From Stutzerimonas chloritidismutans AW-1 (GTDB lineage: Bacteria; Pseudomonadota; Gammaproteobacteria; Pseudomonadales; Pseudomonadaceae): a stretch of DNA of 64,000 nt. The translations under genes were made by a program, and so were the position numbers. Location of the stretch: assembly GCF_000495915.1 (NCBI RefSeq), contig NZ_AOFQ01000016.1, forward strand, positions 56,761 through 120,760. Reading direction: 5' to 3'. Positions 55,683 to 64,000 of this stretch are shown piece by piece (position 1 is the first letter of the stretch; each line of letters opens with the position of its first letter). The notes under the pieces were generated by a model. It worked only from the letters and a program-made list of their open reading frames with translations. It did no database searches and was not told the origin of the DNA.

Positions 55683-56591
55683 TTATTCCGATTCCTTACG
55701 TGCGATACGCCAGTACGCCCCGACCCGCTCCGCCAGCGCCTTTGGCGGTTCGGCATACAAGCGGCGGCCCAGGCGCAGCGCGCGCTGTTGCAATTGCGCC
55801 CGCCTCTGTTCGATACAGCGCTGCACCGCTTCACGGGTATCCGGTGTACCGAACAGCTCGGGCGCGCCCTGCATCAGCTCAGTCATCACCGCCAGGTCAT
55901 GGTCGTCACCCAGCGCGTCGGCGACCTGCTTGAGCTGTTCCGCGCGAGTTTCCAGCGCATCCGGCCAGCACGGAGACAGCAGCTGGCAGTGATACCAGTG
56001 GTCCTTCACCCGCTTGCGCCATTCGTGAAGCAACTCATCCGAGTCCGCCTTTTGCGCACGTGCGAGATCCCGCACACCGTCGGCATAGGTTCGCCGAAAG
56101 CCCGCGGCGAGCAAGCCGAAGCCTTTGCCCGGCAATTTCCAGTGCTGCACGTCTCGAGTCAGTGCGCGCAGGTCACCCAGCACCTGCGTCACTTCCACAT
56201 CGAAGCCGGTATGCACCTCACCATCCGGCGCGGCGCGCTGCTGCAAGCGCAGACGGATCTGGCGGAACGCATCGCTGACGAACAGTGGCTGATCGGTGCG
56301 CGCCAGGGCGTCCCAGCTTTCCAGCATAGCGGCGGCATCGCGTGACTCGGCCAGGCGTCGTCCGGCATCGCGCAGCCGACGATTGTCGACGCTGAAACGC
56401 GCACCGAGCGGTTCACGCACCAGCCGCAGCAGCGCGCGCATTTCCTTGAAGCGCTTGCGCGCCTGGTGCACGCCCTCGGCCCGCTCGGACGGCTCGACAC
56501 AGAGCGCCTGGATCGCCTTGTTGATGCGCCCCAGCGCGGCCTTGCGCACCTCTTTGGCAGCATTGCGCGCTGGGCGTATTCGATAGGCCAT
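55683..56591 (-). CDS. CHAD domain protein
   Basis: The 302-residue all-helical protein is a single CHAD domain with conserved His and charged residues (VHQARKRFKEMRALLRL, LHEWRKRVKDHWYHCQLL, DALGDDHDLAVM). CHAD proteins bind inorganic polyphosphate and localise to polyphosphate granules. The yegD chaperone gene lies upstream in the same direction, with 116 bases between. No polyphosphate kinase is in the window. Confidence 0.88.
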   Translation of the reverse strand: MAYRIRPARNAAKEVRKAALGRINKAIQALCVEPSERAEGVHQARKRFKEMRALLRLVREPLGARFSVDNRRLRDAGRRLAESRDAAAMLESWDALARTDQPLFVSDAFRQIRLRLQQRAAPDGEVHTGFDVEVTQVLGDLRALTRDVQHWKLPGKGFGLLAAGFRRTYADGVRDLARAQKADSDELLHEWRKRVKDHWYHCQLLSPCWPDALETRAEQLKQVADALGDDHDLAVMTELMQGAPELFGTPDTREAVQRCIEQRRAQLQQRALRLGRRLYAEPPKALAERVGAYWRIARKESE

Positions 56592-56651
56592 TTGCGTTAT
56601 CCCTCAATGACACGCTCCGCTGGAGCATCCGTATTGAGACCCGCACGCCAC

Positions 56652-56669
56652 GCCGGGTGTTATCCCGGC
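56652..56669. terminator. Small stem-loop between yegD and the CHAD gene
   Basis: GCCGGG-TGTTAT-CCCGGC lies about 40 bases past the yegD stop; it lacks a T run. Confidence 0.3.
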
Positions 56670-56707
56670 AATGTGAAGATTTGTGTCAGCAACGCCGGGA
56701 TTCCATT

Positions 56708-57973
56708 TCAACCGTAGCGCTTGCGCGCCTCGATGGCCAATCCGCTGCCAATGCTGCCGAAGCGATTGCCTTCGACATGCCGTGCACGGGGCAGCAGCCC
56801 GGCAACGCTGTCGCGCAGTGCAGGAATGGCGCTCGAGCCACCGGTGAAGAACACCGTATCGACCTCATCATGGCGCACGCCGGCATCCGCCAGCAGCTGA
56901 TTGATGCTGCCACCGATACGGTCAAGCAGTGCGGCGATGGCGCCTTCGAAGCCCTGGCGGGTCAGCTCGACCTGCAGTTGCGGCTCGATACGCTGGAAGT
57001 CGATGGCGAACTGCTCCGCCTCGGTCAGCTCGATCTTGCCCTGCTCCACCTGCATCGCCAGCCAGTGTCCGGCGCGCTGCTCGATCAGGCGGAACAGCCG
57101 GTCGATACCGGTGGGGTCGACGATGTCGTAGCGCATGCTCTGCAACGCCCGTAGCGAGGCCGGCGCGTAGACCGCATTGATGGTGTGCCAGGTGGCCAGG
57201 TTGAGGTGGGTGCTGGTCGGCATCGGTGCGTCGCTCTTCATCCGGCTGCCATAGCCGAACAGCGGCATCACCCCGCTCAGGCTGAGCTGCTTGTCGAAGT
57301 CGGTACCGCCGATGTGCACGCCGCCGGTGGCGAGAATATCAGCCTGTCGATCATCGACGTCCCGGCGCTCGGGCGACAGCCGCACCAGCGAGAAGTCGGA
57401 GGTACCGCCGCCGATATCGACGATCAGCACGCGCTCTTCGCGTTCGATACGCGACTCGTAATCGAAGGCCGCGGCGATCGGCTCGTACTGGAAGGACACG
57501 TCCTTGAAGCCGATCTTGCGGGCGGCAGCGGCCAAGGTGTCCGATGCCTCGCGGTCGGCCTGCGGGTCGTCATCGACGAAAAACACCGGCCGCCCCAGCA
57601 CGACTTCCTCGAATGGCCGGCCGGCAGCCGTTTCGGCGCGCTGCTTGAGGGTGCCGAGGAACAGGCCGAGGATTTCCTTGAACGGCATGGCGCTGCCGAG
57701 CACGGTGGTTTCGCTTTTCAGCAGCTTGGAGCCGAGCAGGCTCTTGAGCGAACGCATCAGGCGGCCTTCATAGCCCTCCAGATATTCGCTCAGCGCCTGC
57801 CGACCGTAGACCGGCCTGCGCTCTTCGAGATTGAAGAACACCACCGACGGCAAGGTCGGTTGCTCGCCTTCCAGCGCGATCAGCGGATCGACGCCGGGGC
57901 GCCACCAACCAACCGTGGAATTCGAGGTGCCGAAGTCGATGCCGCAGGCGCGGGCGGATGAGGCGTTGAGCAT
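56708..57973 (-). CDS. yegD: Hsp70-like chaperone YegD
   Basis: The 421-residue protein is the actin-like ATPase half of an Hsp70, without the usual peptide-binding C-terminal domain. Motifs are GIDFGTSNSTVGW (phosphate 1), FQYEPIAAAFDYE, LIVDIGGGTSDFSLV (phosphate 2) and VFFTGGSSAIPAL (adenosine). The role of YegD is not established. ATG 57973 is preceded by GGAAC; a GTG 12 bases upstream is the alternative. Confidence 0.9.
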   Translation of the reverse strand: MLNASSARACGIDFGTSNSTVGWWRPGVDPLIALEGEQPTLPSVVFFNLEERRPVYGRQALSEYLEGYEGRLMRSLKSLLGSKLLKSETTVLGSAMPFKEILGLFLGTLKQRAETAAGRPFEEVVLGRPVFFVDDDPQADREASDTLAAAARKIGFKDVSFQYEPIAAAFDYESRIEREERVLIVDIGGGTSDFSLVRLSPERRDVDDRQADILATGGVHIGGTDFDKQLSLSGVMPLFGYGSRMKSDAPMPTSTHLNLATWHTINAVYAPASLRALQSMRYDIVDPTGIDRLFRLIEQRAGHWLAMQVEQGKIELTEAEQFAIDFQRIEPQLQVELTRQGFEGAIAALLDRIGGSINQLLADAGVRHDEVDTVFFTGGSSAIPALRDSVAGLLPRARHVEGNRFGSIGSGLAIEARKRYG

Positions 57974-58073
57974 GGCGTGTTCCACGGGTACTGAAAAAAC
58001 GGCCGCGCAGTGTAAAGGAGGCGGCCCGCCGATGCAGGCCTATCGTCGGTTAGCCCTCGATGGCTTTCTCCAG

Positions 58074-58107
58074 ACAAAAAAATGCCCGGCCATCGCTGGT
58101 CCGGGCA
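58074..58107 (-). terminator. Rho-independent terminator of the glxR-hyi-MFS operon
   Basis: TGCCCGG and CCGGGCA form a stem, followed on the minus strand by seven T. It lies 22 bases past the MFS stop. Confidence 0.88.
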
Positions 58108-58129
58108 CAAACCCCATAACGCAAACGTA

Positions 58130-59476
58130 TCAGGCAGGCACCGCCTCCGCGCCGGGCGCATCGGCCGTCATCCCGGCAGTCATGCGCTTGGCATCGGCGC
58201 AGAAGGTCCGCGATGCCTGGAACAGGAACAGCATGGTCAGCAGCAGCGACGCCGGTATCAGATACATCGCCCCGTGCAGACCCTCGGCACGGAAGGCCTC
58301 GGCCATCTCGCTGGCGCCCGCTGCCAGCATCGCCCCTTCGGCGAAGTGGTCCGAGAGCAGCCCCACCACTACTGTCCCCATGCCGCCGCCCAGCAGGTAC
58401 AGGCCGGCGAAGAACAGCGCCATGGCCGTGGCCCGCAGGCGCGGTTCGACCACGTCCTGAATTGCCGTGTAGACGCAGGTATAGAAGTTGTAGGAGAACA
58501 GCCAGCCAATGCTGAACACCGCGACGAACATGCCGACCTCGATGCGGCCGGCCAGCAGCGCATAGCCGGTCGCGATGGTCGCGATCAACATGCTCACAGC
58601 GGCGAAGATCAGGCGACCACGGGCGTAGCGCTGGTGGATACGGTCAGCGACCCAGCCGCCCAGGGTCAACCCGAACAAGCCGGTCAAGCCGACGATCACG
58701 CCGGTGGCGACCGACGCCTGTACCAACGAGACACCGTGATAACGCATCAGCAACGGCACCATGAAGGCGTTGCAGGCATAGGTGGCGAAGTTGAATGCCA
58801 GGCCGGCCAGCACCAGCCACCAGAAGGTGCGAATCGACAACACCTTGCGGATCGGCTGCTGCACCGGCTCCTGGGAAACCTTGACGGTCTCGGCGGCGCC
58901 GCGCTTGGGCTCCTTGATCAGAAAGATGAACAGCGCCAGCACCAGGCCGGGCACCGCGGCGATGAAGAAGGGCGCACGCCAGCTGCCGAACGCTTCGACC
59001 ATGGAACCGATGGTGAAGAACGCCAGCAACAGGCCCAACGGCAGGCCGAGCATGAAGATGCCCATGGCCCGGGAGCGCTTGTGCGCCGGAAACAGGTCGC
59101 CGATCAGCGAGTTGGCGGCGGGCGCGTAACTGGCCTCGCCGATGCCGATGCCCATGCGCACCAGCAGGAAGCTCCAGAAGTTCCAGGCCAGGCCGTTAAT
59201 CGCGGTCAGGCCGCTCCACGCGGTGAGCCCCCAGCCCATGATCTTGCGCCGCGAACCGAGGTCTGCCATGCGCCCCAGGGGCAGCCCGGCAATGGCGTAG
59301 ACGATGGTGAAGGCGGTGCCGATCAGGCCGAGCTGGAAATCGTTGAGGCTCCACTCCAGGCGGATCGGCTCGGCGATGATCGCCGGTATGGTGCGATCGA
59401 AGAAGTTGAACAGGTTCGCCAGAAAGAGCAGAAACAGCACGCGCCAGGCGTTGGATGCTTGGGTGGAAGGCTGCAT
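58130..59476 (-). CDS. MFS transporter, spinster/ACS-like
   Basis: The protein has 448 residues and 12 TM helices. FFDRTIPAIIAEPI in helix 1, GRMADLGSRRKIM (motif A) and GIGEASYAPAANSLIGD are typical of spinster-like and organic-acid MFS carriers. It is the third gene of an operon after the GlxR-like reductase and Hyi-like isomerase, so it may import their substrate, for example a small hydroxy acid or sugar acid. The ATG at 59476 (MQPSTQASN) is chosen over one 57 bases upstream that lacks a ribosome site. Confidence 0.88.
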   Translation of the reverse strand: MQPSTQASNAWRVLFLLFLANLFNFFDRTIPAIIAEPIRLEWSLNDFQLGLIGTAFTIVYAIAGLPLGRMADLGSRRKIMGWGLTAWSGLTAINGLAWNFWSFLLVRMGIGIGEASYAPAANSLIGDLFPAHKRSRAMGIFMLGLPLGLLLAFFTIGSMVEAFGSWRAPFFIAAVPGLVLALFIFLIKEPKRGAAETVKVSQEPVQQPIRKVLSIRTFWWLVLAGLAFNFATYACNAFMVPLLMRYHGVSLVQASVATGVIVGLTGLFGLTLGGWVADRIHQRYARGRLIFAAVSMLIATIATGYALLAGRIEVGMFVAVFSIGWLFSYNFYTCVYTAIQDVVEPRLRATAMALFFAGLYLLGGGMGTVVVGLLSDHFAEGAMLAAGASEMAEAFRAEGLHGAMYLIPASLLLTMLFLFQASRTFCADAKRMTAGMTADAPGAEAVPA

Positions 59477-59596
59477 GACGTCGGTCTCGATTGTTCTTAT
59501 ATTCCGGCCACAGACCAGCCGGGACTCGACCATGACTCTAGAGTCTGTGCCTGATCCTGTCTCCGAACATCACCTTCGCTTATGCCCCGCGATGGC

Positions 59597-60379
59597 TCAG
59601 CGCCCGCGCCACTCGGCCAGCCAGCCCAGGCCAGCTTCGGTGCCCTGCTCCCCCGGTTTGTATTCGGCGCTCAGCCAGCCCTGGTAGCCGCTGGCCTGCA
59701 AGGCCTGCAGCGCTGCGCCGAAGTCCAGCTCACCACTACCGGGCGCGCCGCGGCCCGGGCAGTCGGCGAACTGCACATGACCGATGCGCTCGCCCAGCCG
59801 GGTAATGCAGCTGGGCAGGTCCAGCTGCTGGCGTGCCATATGGTAGAAATCCAGTTGCGCCAGGCAGTTGGGGTGATCGACGCGCTGCAGCAGAGCCTCC
59901 AGATCCGCCGCGCTGTTGATCAGAAAGCCTGGCATGTCGAGCGGGTTGATCGCTTCGCAGAGCACGCGGATGCCGAGCATGTCGAAGGCGTCGGCGGTCT
60001 TCCACAGGTTGTGCTCGAGCGTCTCCAGCGCCAGCTCGCGGTCCACGCCCTCGGCGAGGCGGCCCGGCAGCACGTTGACACTGGCCGGTCGAACCATCAG
60101 CGCATAGGTCAGCGCCTCCTGCAGAGCCGCGTCGAAGGCCTCCTGCCGGTCCGGCACCGCCGCCAGGCCTGGTCCGCCCTGCAACAGATCGCCGGCGGGC
60201 AGATTGATCAGCACCAGCGGCATGCCGGCGCGCTCGAGTTGCTCTTTCAGGCGAATGGCCGGCACTTCGTAAGGAAACTGGATCTCCACGCCATCGAAAC
60301 CGGCGGTGCGGGCGGCGAGGATGCGTTCGGTAAGCGGCAGCTCGGTGAACAGCAGCGATAGATTGGCGGCGATCTTCAT
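59597..60379 (-). CDS. hyi: Hydroxypyruvate isomerase family protein
   Basis: The 260-residue TIM-barrel enzyme begins MKIAANLSLLFTELPL and has FDGVEIQFPYEVP, LCEAINPLDMPGFL (Glu metal ligand), LDFYHMA and EYKPG (second Glu ligand). Hyi converts hydroxypyruvate and tartronate semialdehyde. Close relatives (OtnI) isomerise 2-oxotetronate, so the exact substrate is open. Its ATG overlaps the glxR-like stop as ATGA. No gcl (glyoxylate carboligase) gene is near, unlike P. aeruginosa gcl-hyi-glxR. Confidence 0.85.
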   Translation of the reverse strand: MKIAANLSLLFTELPLTERILAARTAGFDGVEIQFPYEVPAIRLKEQLERAGMPLVLINLPAGDLLQGGPGLAAVPDRQEAFDAALQEALTYALMVRPASVNVLPGRLAEGVDRELALETLEHNLWKTADAFDMLGIRVLCEAINPLDMPGFLINSAADLEALLQRVDHPNCLAQLDFYHMARQQLDLPSCITRLGERIGHVQFADCPGRGAPGSGELDFGAALQALQASGYQGWLSAEYKPGEQGTEAGLGWLAEWRGR

Positions 60380-61263
60380 TGGTCGCCCTCCCGGTACATC
60401 TGCACCAGCGTGGCGGGGTCACGCTCAAGATTGCCCTGGCTGCCGTGCAGGCGCATCAGCTGCGCGGCCAGGCCGCTCAAGGGCGTCGCCGATCCCTGCT
60501 CACGGGACAGTTTGACAGCCGTATCCAGATCTTTGAGCAAGGTCCGTACATGCCACTTCACCGGTTCGAACTCGCTCGCTGCCATCTGCGGGGCGAGGAT
60601 CTGCAATGGCTTGGAATCGGCGAAGCCGCCGGCCAGCGCCGGTGCCAGCAGGCTGGCGTCGACTCCGGCACGTTCGGCCAAGGCCACGACCTCGGCGATC
60701 ACCAGCGCATTGCAGGCGACGATCATCTGATTGCAGACCTTGGTCACCTGGCCGGCGCCGACCCCACCCATATGGGTAAGGCGCTGGCCCAGGTTCATCA
60801 GCACCGGCCGTACCCGCTCGACATCCTCGTCGCGTCCGCCGGCCATGATCACCAGGCTGCCGGCTTCCGCGCCCGGCGTTCCACCAGAGACCGGGGCATC
60901 GACCCAGCGCATGCCACTGCGAAATTCCAGCTCGGCGGCCATGTCGCGGGTTGCCGTCGGCTCCAGGCTCGAGTGATCGACCAGCAGCTTGCCGGCCTTG
61001 CCACCTTCGGCGATGCCGCCCTTGCCGAAAAGCACCTCGCGCACAGCGGCGGTGTCAGCCAGACACAACAGCACAATGTCGGCCTCGGCACAGAGCTCGG
61101 CGGGCGTCGCCACCGCCCTGGCCCCCAGCTCTACCAGCGGCTGGCACTTCTCGGGCGAGCGATTCCACACCGCCAGACGATACCCCGCCGCCAGCAGACG
61201 TCGACACATCGGCAGGCCCATCAGGCCGATACCGGCAAAAGCGAGGGTTGGCAGGTCGGACAT
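60376..61263 (-). CDS. NAD(P)-dependent 2-hydroxy-3-oxopropionate reductase-like protein
   Basis: This 295-residue beta-hydroxyacid dehydrogenase has the Rossmann motif LAFAGIGLMGLPMCRRLL, the substrate signature DAPVSGGTPGAEAG and the catalytic Lys in GAGQVTKVCNQM. GlxR/GarR reduces tartronate semialdehyde to glycerate; related LtnD oxidises threonate, and 3-hydroxyisobutyrate dehydrogenases share the fold. The start at ATG 61263 (MSDLPTLAF) is chosen because the Rossmann fold begins there. It leads the operon with the Hyi-like enzyme and MFS carrier. Confidence 0.85.
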   Translation of the reverse strand: MSDLPTLAFAGIGLMGLPMCRRLLAAGYRLAVWNRSPEKCQPLVELGARAVATPAELCAEADIVLLCLADTAAVREVLFGKGGIAEGGKAGKLLVDHSSLEPTATRDMAAELEFRSGMRWVDAPVSGGTPGAEAGSLVIMAGGRDEDVERVRPVLMNLGQRLTHMGGVGAGQVTKVCNQMIVACNALVIAEVVALAERAGVDASLLAPALAGGFADSKPLQILAPQMAASEFEPVKWHVRTLLKDLDTAVKLSREQGSATPLSGLAAQLMRLHGSQGNLERDPATLVQMYREGDQ

Positions 61264-61543
61264 GAGGCGGCTCCTTGACGAACGAGGTCGTGATTCTAGC
61301 GCCGCACCGCCAGGAACGGCCAAACGATGTACCTCCCTCACCCCTCAACTGCTCAATGCTCCCCTCCTGCTGCCACAATGCCACTGTGACCGATCCAGCA
61401 AATTGCCCGACCAACCGGAACGATCCGCCGTCGAGCGCCTCTGAAGGAGGCCCCGGGGCATCGCCTCGCGCAGCCCCATCCGCTCAACGCACGCCTGCCC
61501 ATGGCAACGCGCGTGCATCAGAAGACATCGCAGGAAACAAGCA

Positions 61544-62356
61544 ATGGATTTAATTCAGATCATCGTCCTGGCCATCGTGCAGGGACTAACCGAGTTCTTG
61601 CCGGTATCGAGCTCGGCTCATCTGATCCTCTTCCCGCACCTGGTGGGTTGGGACGACCAGGGACTGGCATTCGACGTGGCGGTGCACCTCGGCACCCTGG
61701 CCGCAGTGGTCTGGTACTTCCGCCTGGAAGTCTTCGGCATGACCCGCGACTGGTTCGCATCGCTAGCCCGCCGCGAGCGTGTCGGTGACAGCCGGCTGGC
61801 CTGGGCGGTGATCCTTGGAACGATTCCGGTCGGCATCGCCGGGCTGCTGTTCAAGGACTTCATCGAAGTCCAGCTGCGTTCGCCGCTGGTGATCGCCTGG
61901 GCGACCATCGGCTTCGGTCTGCTGCTGTGGTGGTCGGACGTGGTCAGCCGGCGAATCCCGCAACCGCGCGACGAGCACAGCCTGAACTGGAAGGACATCT
62001 TGCTGATCGGTTGCGCCCAGGCGCTGGCGCTGATTCCCGGCACCTCGCGCTCGGGCGTGACGATGACCGCCGGGCTGTTGCTGGGCCTATCGCGCTCCGG
62101 CGCAGCACGCTTTTCCTTTCTGCTGTCGATCCCGGTGATCGTGCTTGCCAGCGGGCTGAGCACACTCGACCTGGTGGAAGGCGGGGTAGCGGTTGACTGG
62201 ACGGCGATGGGGCTGGGTGTGGTGCTGTCGGCGGTGAGTGCCTACCTGTGCATCCACATCTTCCTGAAGTTGCTGGAGCGCGTCGGCATGCTGCCGTTCG
62301 TGATCTACCGCTTGATCCTCGGTGTGGTGCTGCTGGTACTGTTCACCGGCGCCTGA
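61544..62356 (+). CDS. uppP: Undecaprenyl-diphosphatase UppP (BacA)
   Basis: The 270-residue inner-membrane enzyme dephosphorylates undecaprenyl pyrophosphate to recycle the lipid carrier of peptidoglycan; overproduction gives bacitracin resistance. It has QGLTEFLPVSSSAHLIL (with the catalytic Glu) and PGTSRSGVTM, the two signature motifs, and about eight TM helices. AGGAAAC precedes the ATG. The 280 bases upstream (61264-61543) hold its promoter and nothing else recognised. Confidence 0.93.
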   Translation: MDLIQIIVLAIVQGLTEFLPVSSSAHLILFPHLVGWDDQGLAFDVAVHLGTLAAVVWYFRLEVFGMTRDWFASLARRERVGDSRLAWAVILGTIPVGIAGLLFKDFIEVQLRSPLVIAWATIGFGLLLWWSDVVSRRIPQPRDEHSLNWKDILLIGCAQALALIPGTSRSGVTMTAGLLLGLSRSGAARFSFLLSIPVIVLASGLSTLDLVEGGVAVDWTAMGLGVVLSAVSAYLCIHIFLKLLERVGMLPFVIYRLILGVVLLVLFTGA

Positions 62357-62441
62357 GCGCACCTGTTGATACGTTGTACGCCTTGCCGCGGCTTGCGATC
62401 CCTCGCGCTGCCGCGGCGCTGGCCAGAGCGAGGTCGCCCTA

Positions 62442-62639
62442 TCAGCCCTGAGGCAGGTCGATCAGCAGTGGGCCGAGCAGGACAGCTGCGATACGCGCCT
62501 CGGTGAACATCTTCTCGGTCAAAGGCACGCTGCGTATTTCCGCGCTGCCAACAGGTTGCGCCTGAATTCGCGCTACCTCTCTGAACGAGTGACCATCTGC
62601 CCAGACCATGGTGGACCGACGCTTCTTATCGCACTTCAC
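62442..62639 (-). CDS. Small hypothetical protein
   Basis: A 65-residue protein (VKCDKKRRSTMVWADGHS) with a basic N-terminus and a C-terminal hydrophobic end (AAVLLGPLLIDLPQG). AGGAAG lies six bases before the GTG at 62639. No family is recognised. It converges with uppP. The ribosome site is the main support. Confidence 0.45.
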   Translation of the reverse strand: MKCDKKRRSTMVWADGHSFREVARIQAQPVGSAEIRSVPLTEKMFTEARIAAVLLGPLLIDLPQG

Positions 62640-62795
62640 ATTCGCTTCCTTTGCCTGCGGGGGTGGCACATTGCACATATTCGGCCACTACAGATCACTT
62701 AGGTTTGGGGCCTGAAAAAAGTTCGTCGTGTTACACGATATTTCTGCAATGGAAATGCGCCAGAAGCGCTCCAAGCGTCCCTATTCAGCTTTCCC

Positions 62796-62826
62796 TTGGC
62801 GCCACACGCCTACCACGCTCTATAAT
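62796..62826 (+). promoter_or_regulatory. Promoter of the phosphonate/selenate-type ABC operon
   Basis: A consensus -10 TATAAT (62821-62826) lies 39 bases before the ATG, with a -35-like TTGGCG 19 bases upstream. Confidence 0.6.
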
Positions 62827-62864
62827 CCGCGCGCTTTTTCCGCTATTGAACCGGAGAACCCTCA

Positions 62865-63716
62865 ATGCTGAAGCGCTCCCTGGCAGCCGTCGCCGGCCTT
62901 GCCCTGTCCCTGTCTATTGCTACTACCCACGCCGCTGAAACCCTGCGGGTTTCCGCTATCCCCGACGAAGCCCCGACCGAGCTGATTCGCAAGTTCAAGC
63001 CGCTGGGCGAATACCTGGAACAGCAGCTGGGCATGCCAGTGAAGTTCACCCCGGTATCGGACTATGCGGCTGTCGTCGAATCCCTGGCCTCCGACCGCCT
63101 CGATCTCGCCTGGCTGGGCGGCTTCACCTTCGTCCAGACTCGTCTGAAGACCGGCGATGCGATCCCGCTGGTGCAGCGCGAGCAGGACGAGCAGTTCACC
63201 AGCAAGTTCATCACCGCCGATCCCGAGGTGAAGTCACTGGCCGACCTCAAGGGCAAGACCTTCGCCTTCGGCTCCGTGTCGTCGACCTCGGGTAGCCTGA
63301 TGCCGCGCTACTTCATGCTCAAGGACGGCATCCAGCCGGAGCAGTTCTTCAAGCGCATCGCCTACTCCGGCGCCCACGATGCAACCGCCGCCTGGGTCGA
63401 GGCCGGCAAGGCCGACGCCGGGGTGCTCAACGCCTCGGTGTGGGACAAGCTGGTCGCGGCCGGCAAGGTCGACACCGACAAGGTCCGGGTGATCTCTACC
63501 ACTCCGCCTTATTACGACTACAACTGGACCGTGCGCGGCAACCTCGAGCCGGCGCTGGTCGAGAAGATCAAGGCTGCCTTCCTCGCCCTCGATCCGGCCA
63601 ACCCGGAGCACAAGGCGATTCTCGATCTGCAGGCCGCCAGTCGCTTTATCGAGACCAAGCCGGAGAACTACGTAGGCATCGAAGAAGCTGCGCGCGCCGC
63701 CGGCCTGCTCAAGTGA
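62865..63716 (+). CDS. Phosphonate-family ABC substrate-binding protein (putative selenate type)
   Basis: The 283-residue protein has a Sec signal peptide (cleavage near THA-AE) and a PhnD-like fold: RVSAIPDEAPTELIRKFKP, DLAWLGGFTFVQ, LADLKGKTFAFGS and GTRxxAHD-like GAHDATAAWV. Proteins with this exact motif set are annotated in pseudomonads as putative selenate ABC binding proteins, from memory; the broader family binds phosphonate, phosphite or phosphate. GGAG lies before the ATG. An ATPase gene follows 19 bases later and is cut by the window edge. Confidence 0.8.
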   Translation: MLKRSLAAVAGLALSLSIATTHAAETLRVSAIPDEAPTELIRKFKPLGEYLEQQLGMPVKFTPVSDYAAVVESLASDRLDLAWLGGFTFVQTRLKTGDAIPLVQREQDEQFTSKFITADPEVKSLADLKGKTFAFGSVSSTSGSLMPRYFMLKDGIQPEQFFKRIAYSGAHDATAAWVEAGKADAGVLNASVWDKLVAAGKVDTDKVRVISTTPPYYDYNWTVRGNLEPALVEKIKAAFLALDPANPEHKAILDLQAASRFIETKPENYVGIEEAARAAGLLK

Positions 63717-63735
63717 TGCCGCGTAAGCGCCAGCC

Positions 63736-64000
63736 ATGAGCACATTGCAAACACCGCCGGCGCCAGGCCTCGCTGCACAACCGGCGCTGAAGCTGGCCGG
63801 CGTGGGCCACACCCACGCCGGCGGCCAGATCGCACTGCGGCGGCTCGACCTGCAGGTCGCGCAGGGTGAACGGGTCGCCATCATTGGCCCGTCCGGGGCC
63901 GGCAAGACCACGCTGCTGCGTCTGCTAGCCACGTCGCTCAAGCCAGATCAGGGCGATCTCGAGCTGCTCGGCAAGCGCCCCTGGACGCTCTCGGCGGGGG
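63736..64000 (+). CDS. ABC transporter ATP-binding protein, partial
   Basis: 88 codons of a nucleotide-binding subunit remain before the window ends. The Walker [16 protein letters not shown] is present; the signature and Walker B are outside. PhnC-like placement after the binding protein suggests a phosphonate/selenate-type importer. The ATG at 63736 follows the binding-protein stop by 19 bases. Confidence 0.85.
   Translation, partial: MSTLQTPPAPGLAAQPALKLAGVGHTHAGGQIALRRLDLQVAQGERVAIIGPSGAGKTTLLRLLATSLKPDQGDLELLGKRPWTLSAG

Noticed and set aside
62865..64000. Phosphite (ptx) operon as in P. stutzeri WM88
   Set aside because: The binding protein differs from PtxB in its main motifs, and the expected order ptxA-ptxB is reversed.
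1..64000. CRISPR arrays, tRNA or rRNA genes, IS transposases
   Set aside because: None was recognised on reading either strand.

Overview
The window is about 64 kb of GC-rich (roughly 63-65% by eye) gammaproteobacterial chromosome, most likely from the Pseudomonas (Stutzerimonas) stutzeri group. The evidence is the block phaJ1 - fadD2 - fadD1 arranged as in P. aeruginosa PA3302-PA3299, a 35-codon gene resembling CcoM (the extra cbb3-oxidase subunit described from P. stutzeri), an exported pullulanase that fits a starch-using pseudomonad, a PaAP-type aminopeptidase, many methyl-accepting chemotaxis proteins (MCPs) and REP-type hairpins. No tRNA, rRNA, CRISPR array, prophage or complete IS was seen. 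Both edges cut genes: an MCP on the left and an ABC ATPase on the right.

Layout. 1-9.7 kb: partial MCP, DHA1 exporter, two alpha/beta hydrolases, a second MCP, two small envelope proteins, and an AraC regulator convergent with a LysE-type exporter. 9.7-11.1 kb: a palindromic element, small hypothetical genes and a REP hairpin. 11.3-17 kb: a DUF445 protein, a NitT/TauT-type ABC operon, a HIT hydrolase and an exported CPG2-like M20 carboxypeptidase. 17-24.5 kb: a serine-protease-like exported protein plus CPBP membrane protease, YCII and VOC proteins, a DUF1624 membrane acyltransferase, an RNase Z-like enzyme, two hydrolases and a small ion channel. 24.5-28 kb: rlmE, a COG2509 flavoprotein and a SpoU/TrmH methylase. 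28-32.5 kb: a signalling block with an RsbRD_N-type histidine kinase divergent from a PP2C - Ser/Thr kinase - FHA operon. 32.6-39.3 kb: rarD, hrpA (with a REP hairpin inside the coding region) and an M28 aminopeptidase. 39.6-43.2 kb: two tandem paralogous sCache MCPs, one with an early TGA followed directly by a GTG restart. 43.3-51 kb: fadD1, fadD2, phaJ1 and pulA. 51-52.5 kb: ccoM with ANR/FNR-like sites, then a three-gene alkB operon. 52.7-58 kb: rapA, a CHAD protein and the Hsp70-like yegD. 58-61.3 kb: a glxR-like - hyi-like - MFS operon. 61.5-64 kb: uppP, a small unknown gene, and a phosphonate/selenate-type ABC transporter.

How the parts fit together. Most of the window is core housekeeping and envelope function: fatty-acid activation coupled to (R)-3-hydroxyacyl-CoA formation, RNA metabolism (HrpA, RapA, RlmE, SpoU methylase), cell-wall lipid recycling (UppP) and chemotaxis. 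The most interesting items are the free-standing PP2C/kinase/FHA module with membrane anchors and no type VI secretion genes around it, the very short ccoM under an apparent ANR promoter away from any ccoNOQP genes, the REP hairpin that appears to have become coding sequence in hrpA, and the stop-restart at the start of one of the two tandem MCPs. All family names come from reading the translations; no database search was run.
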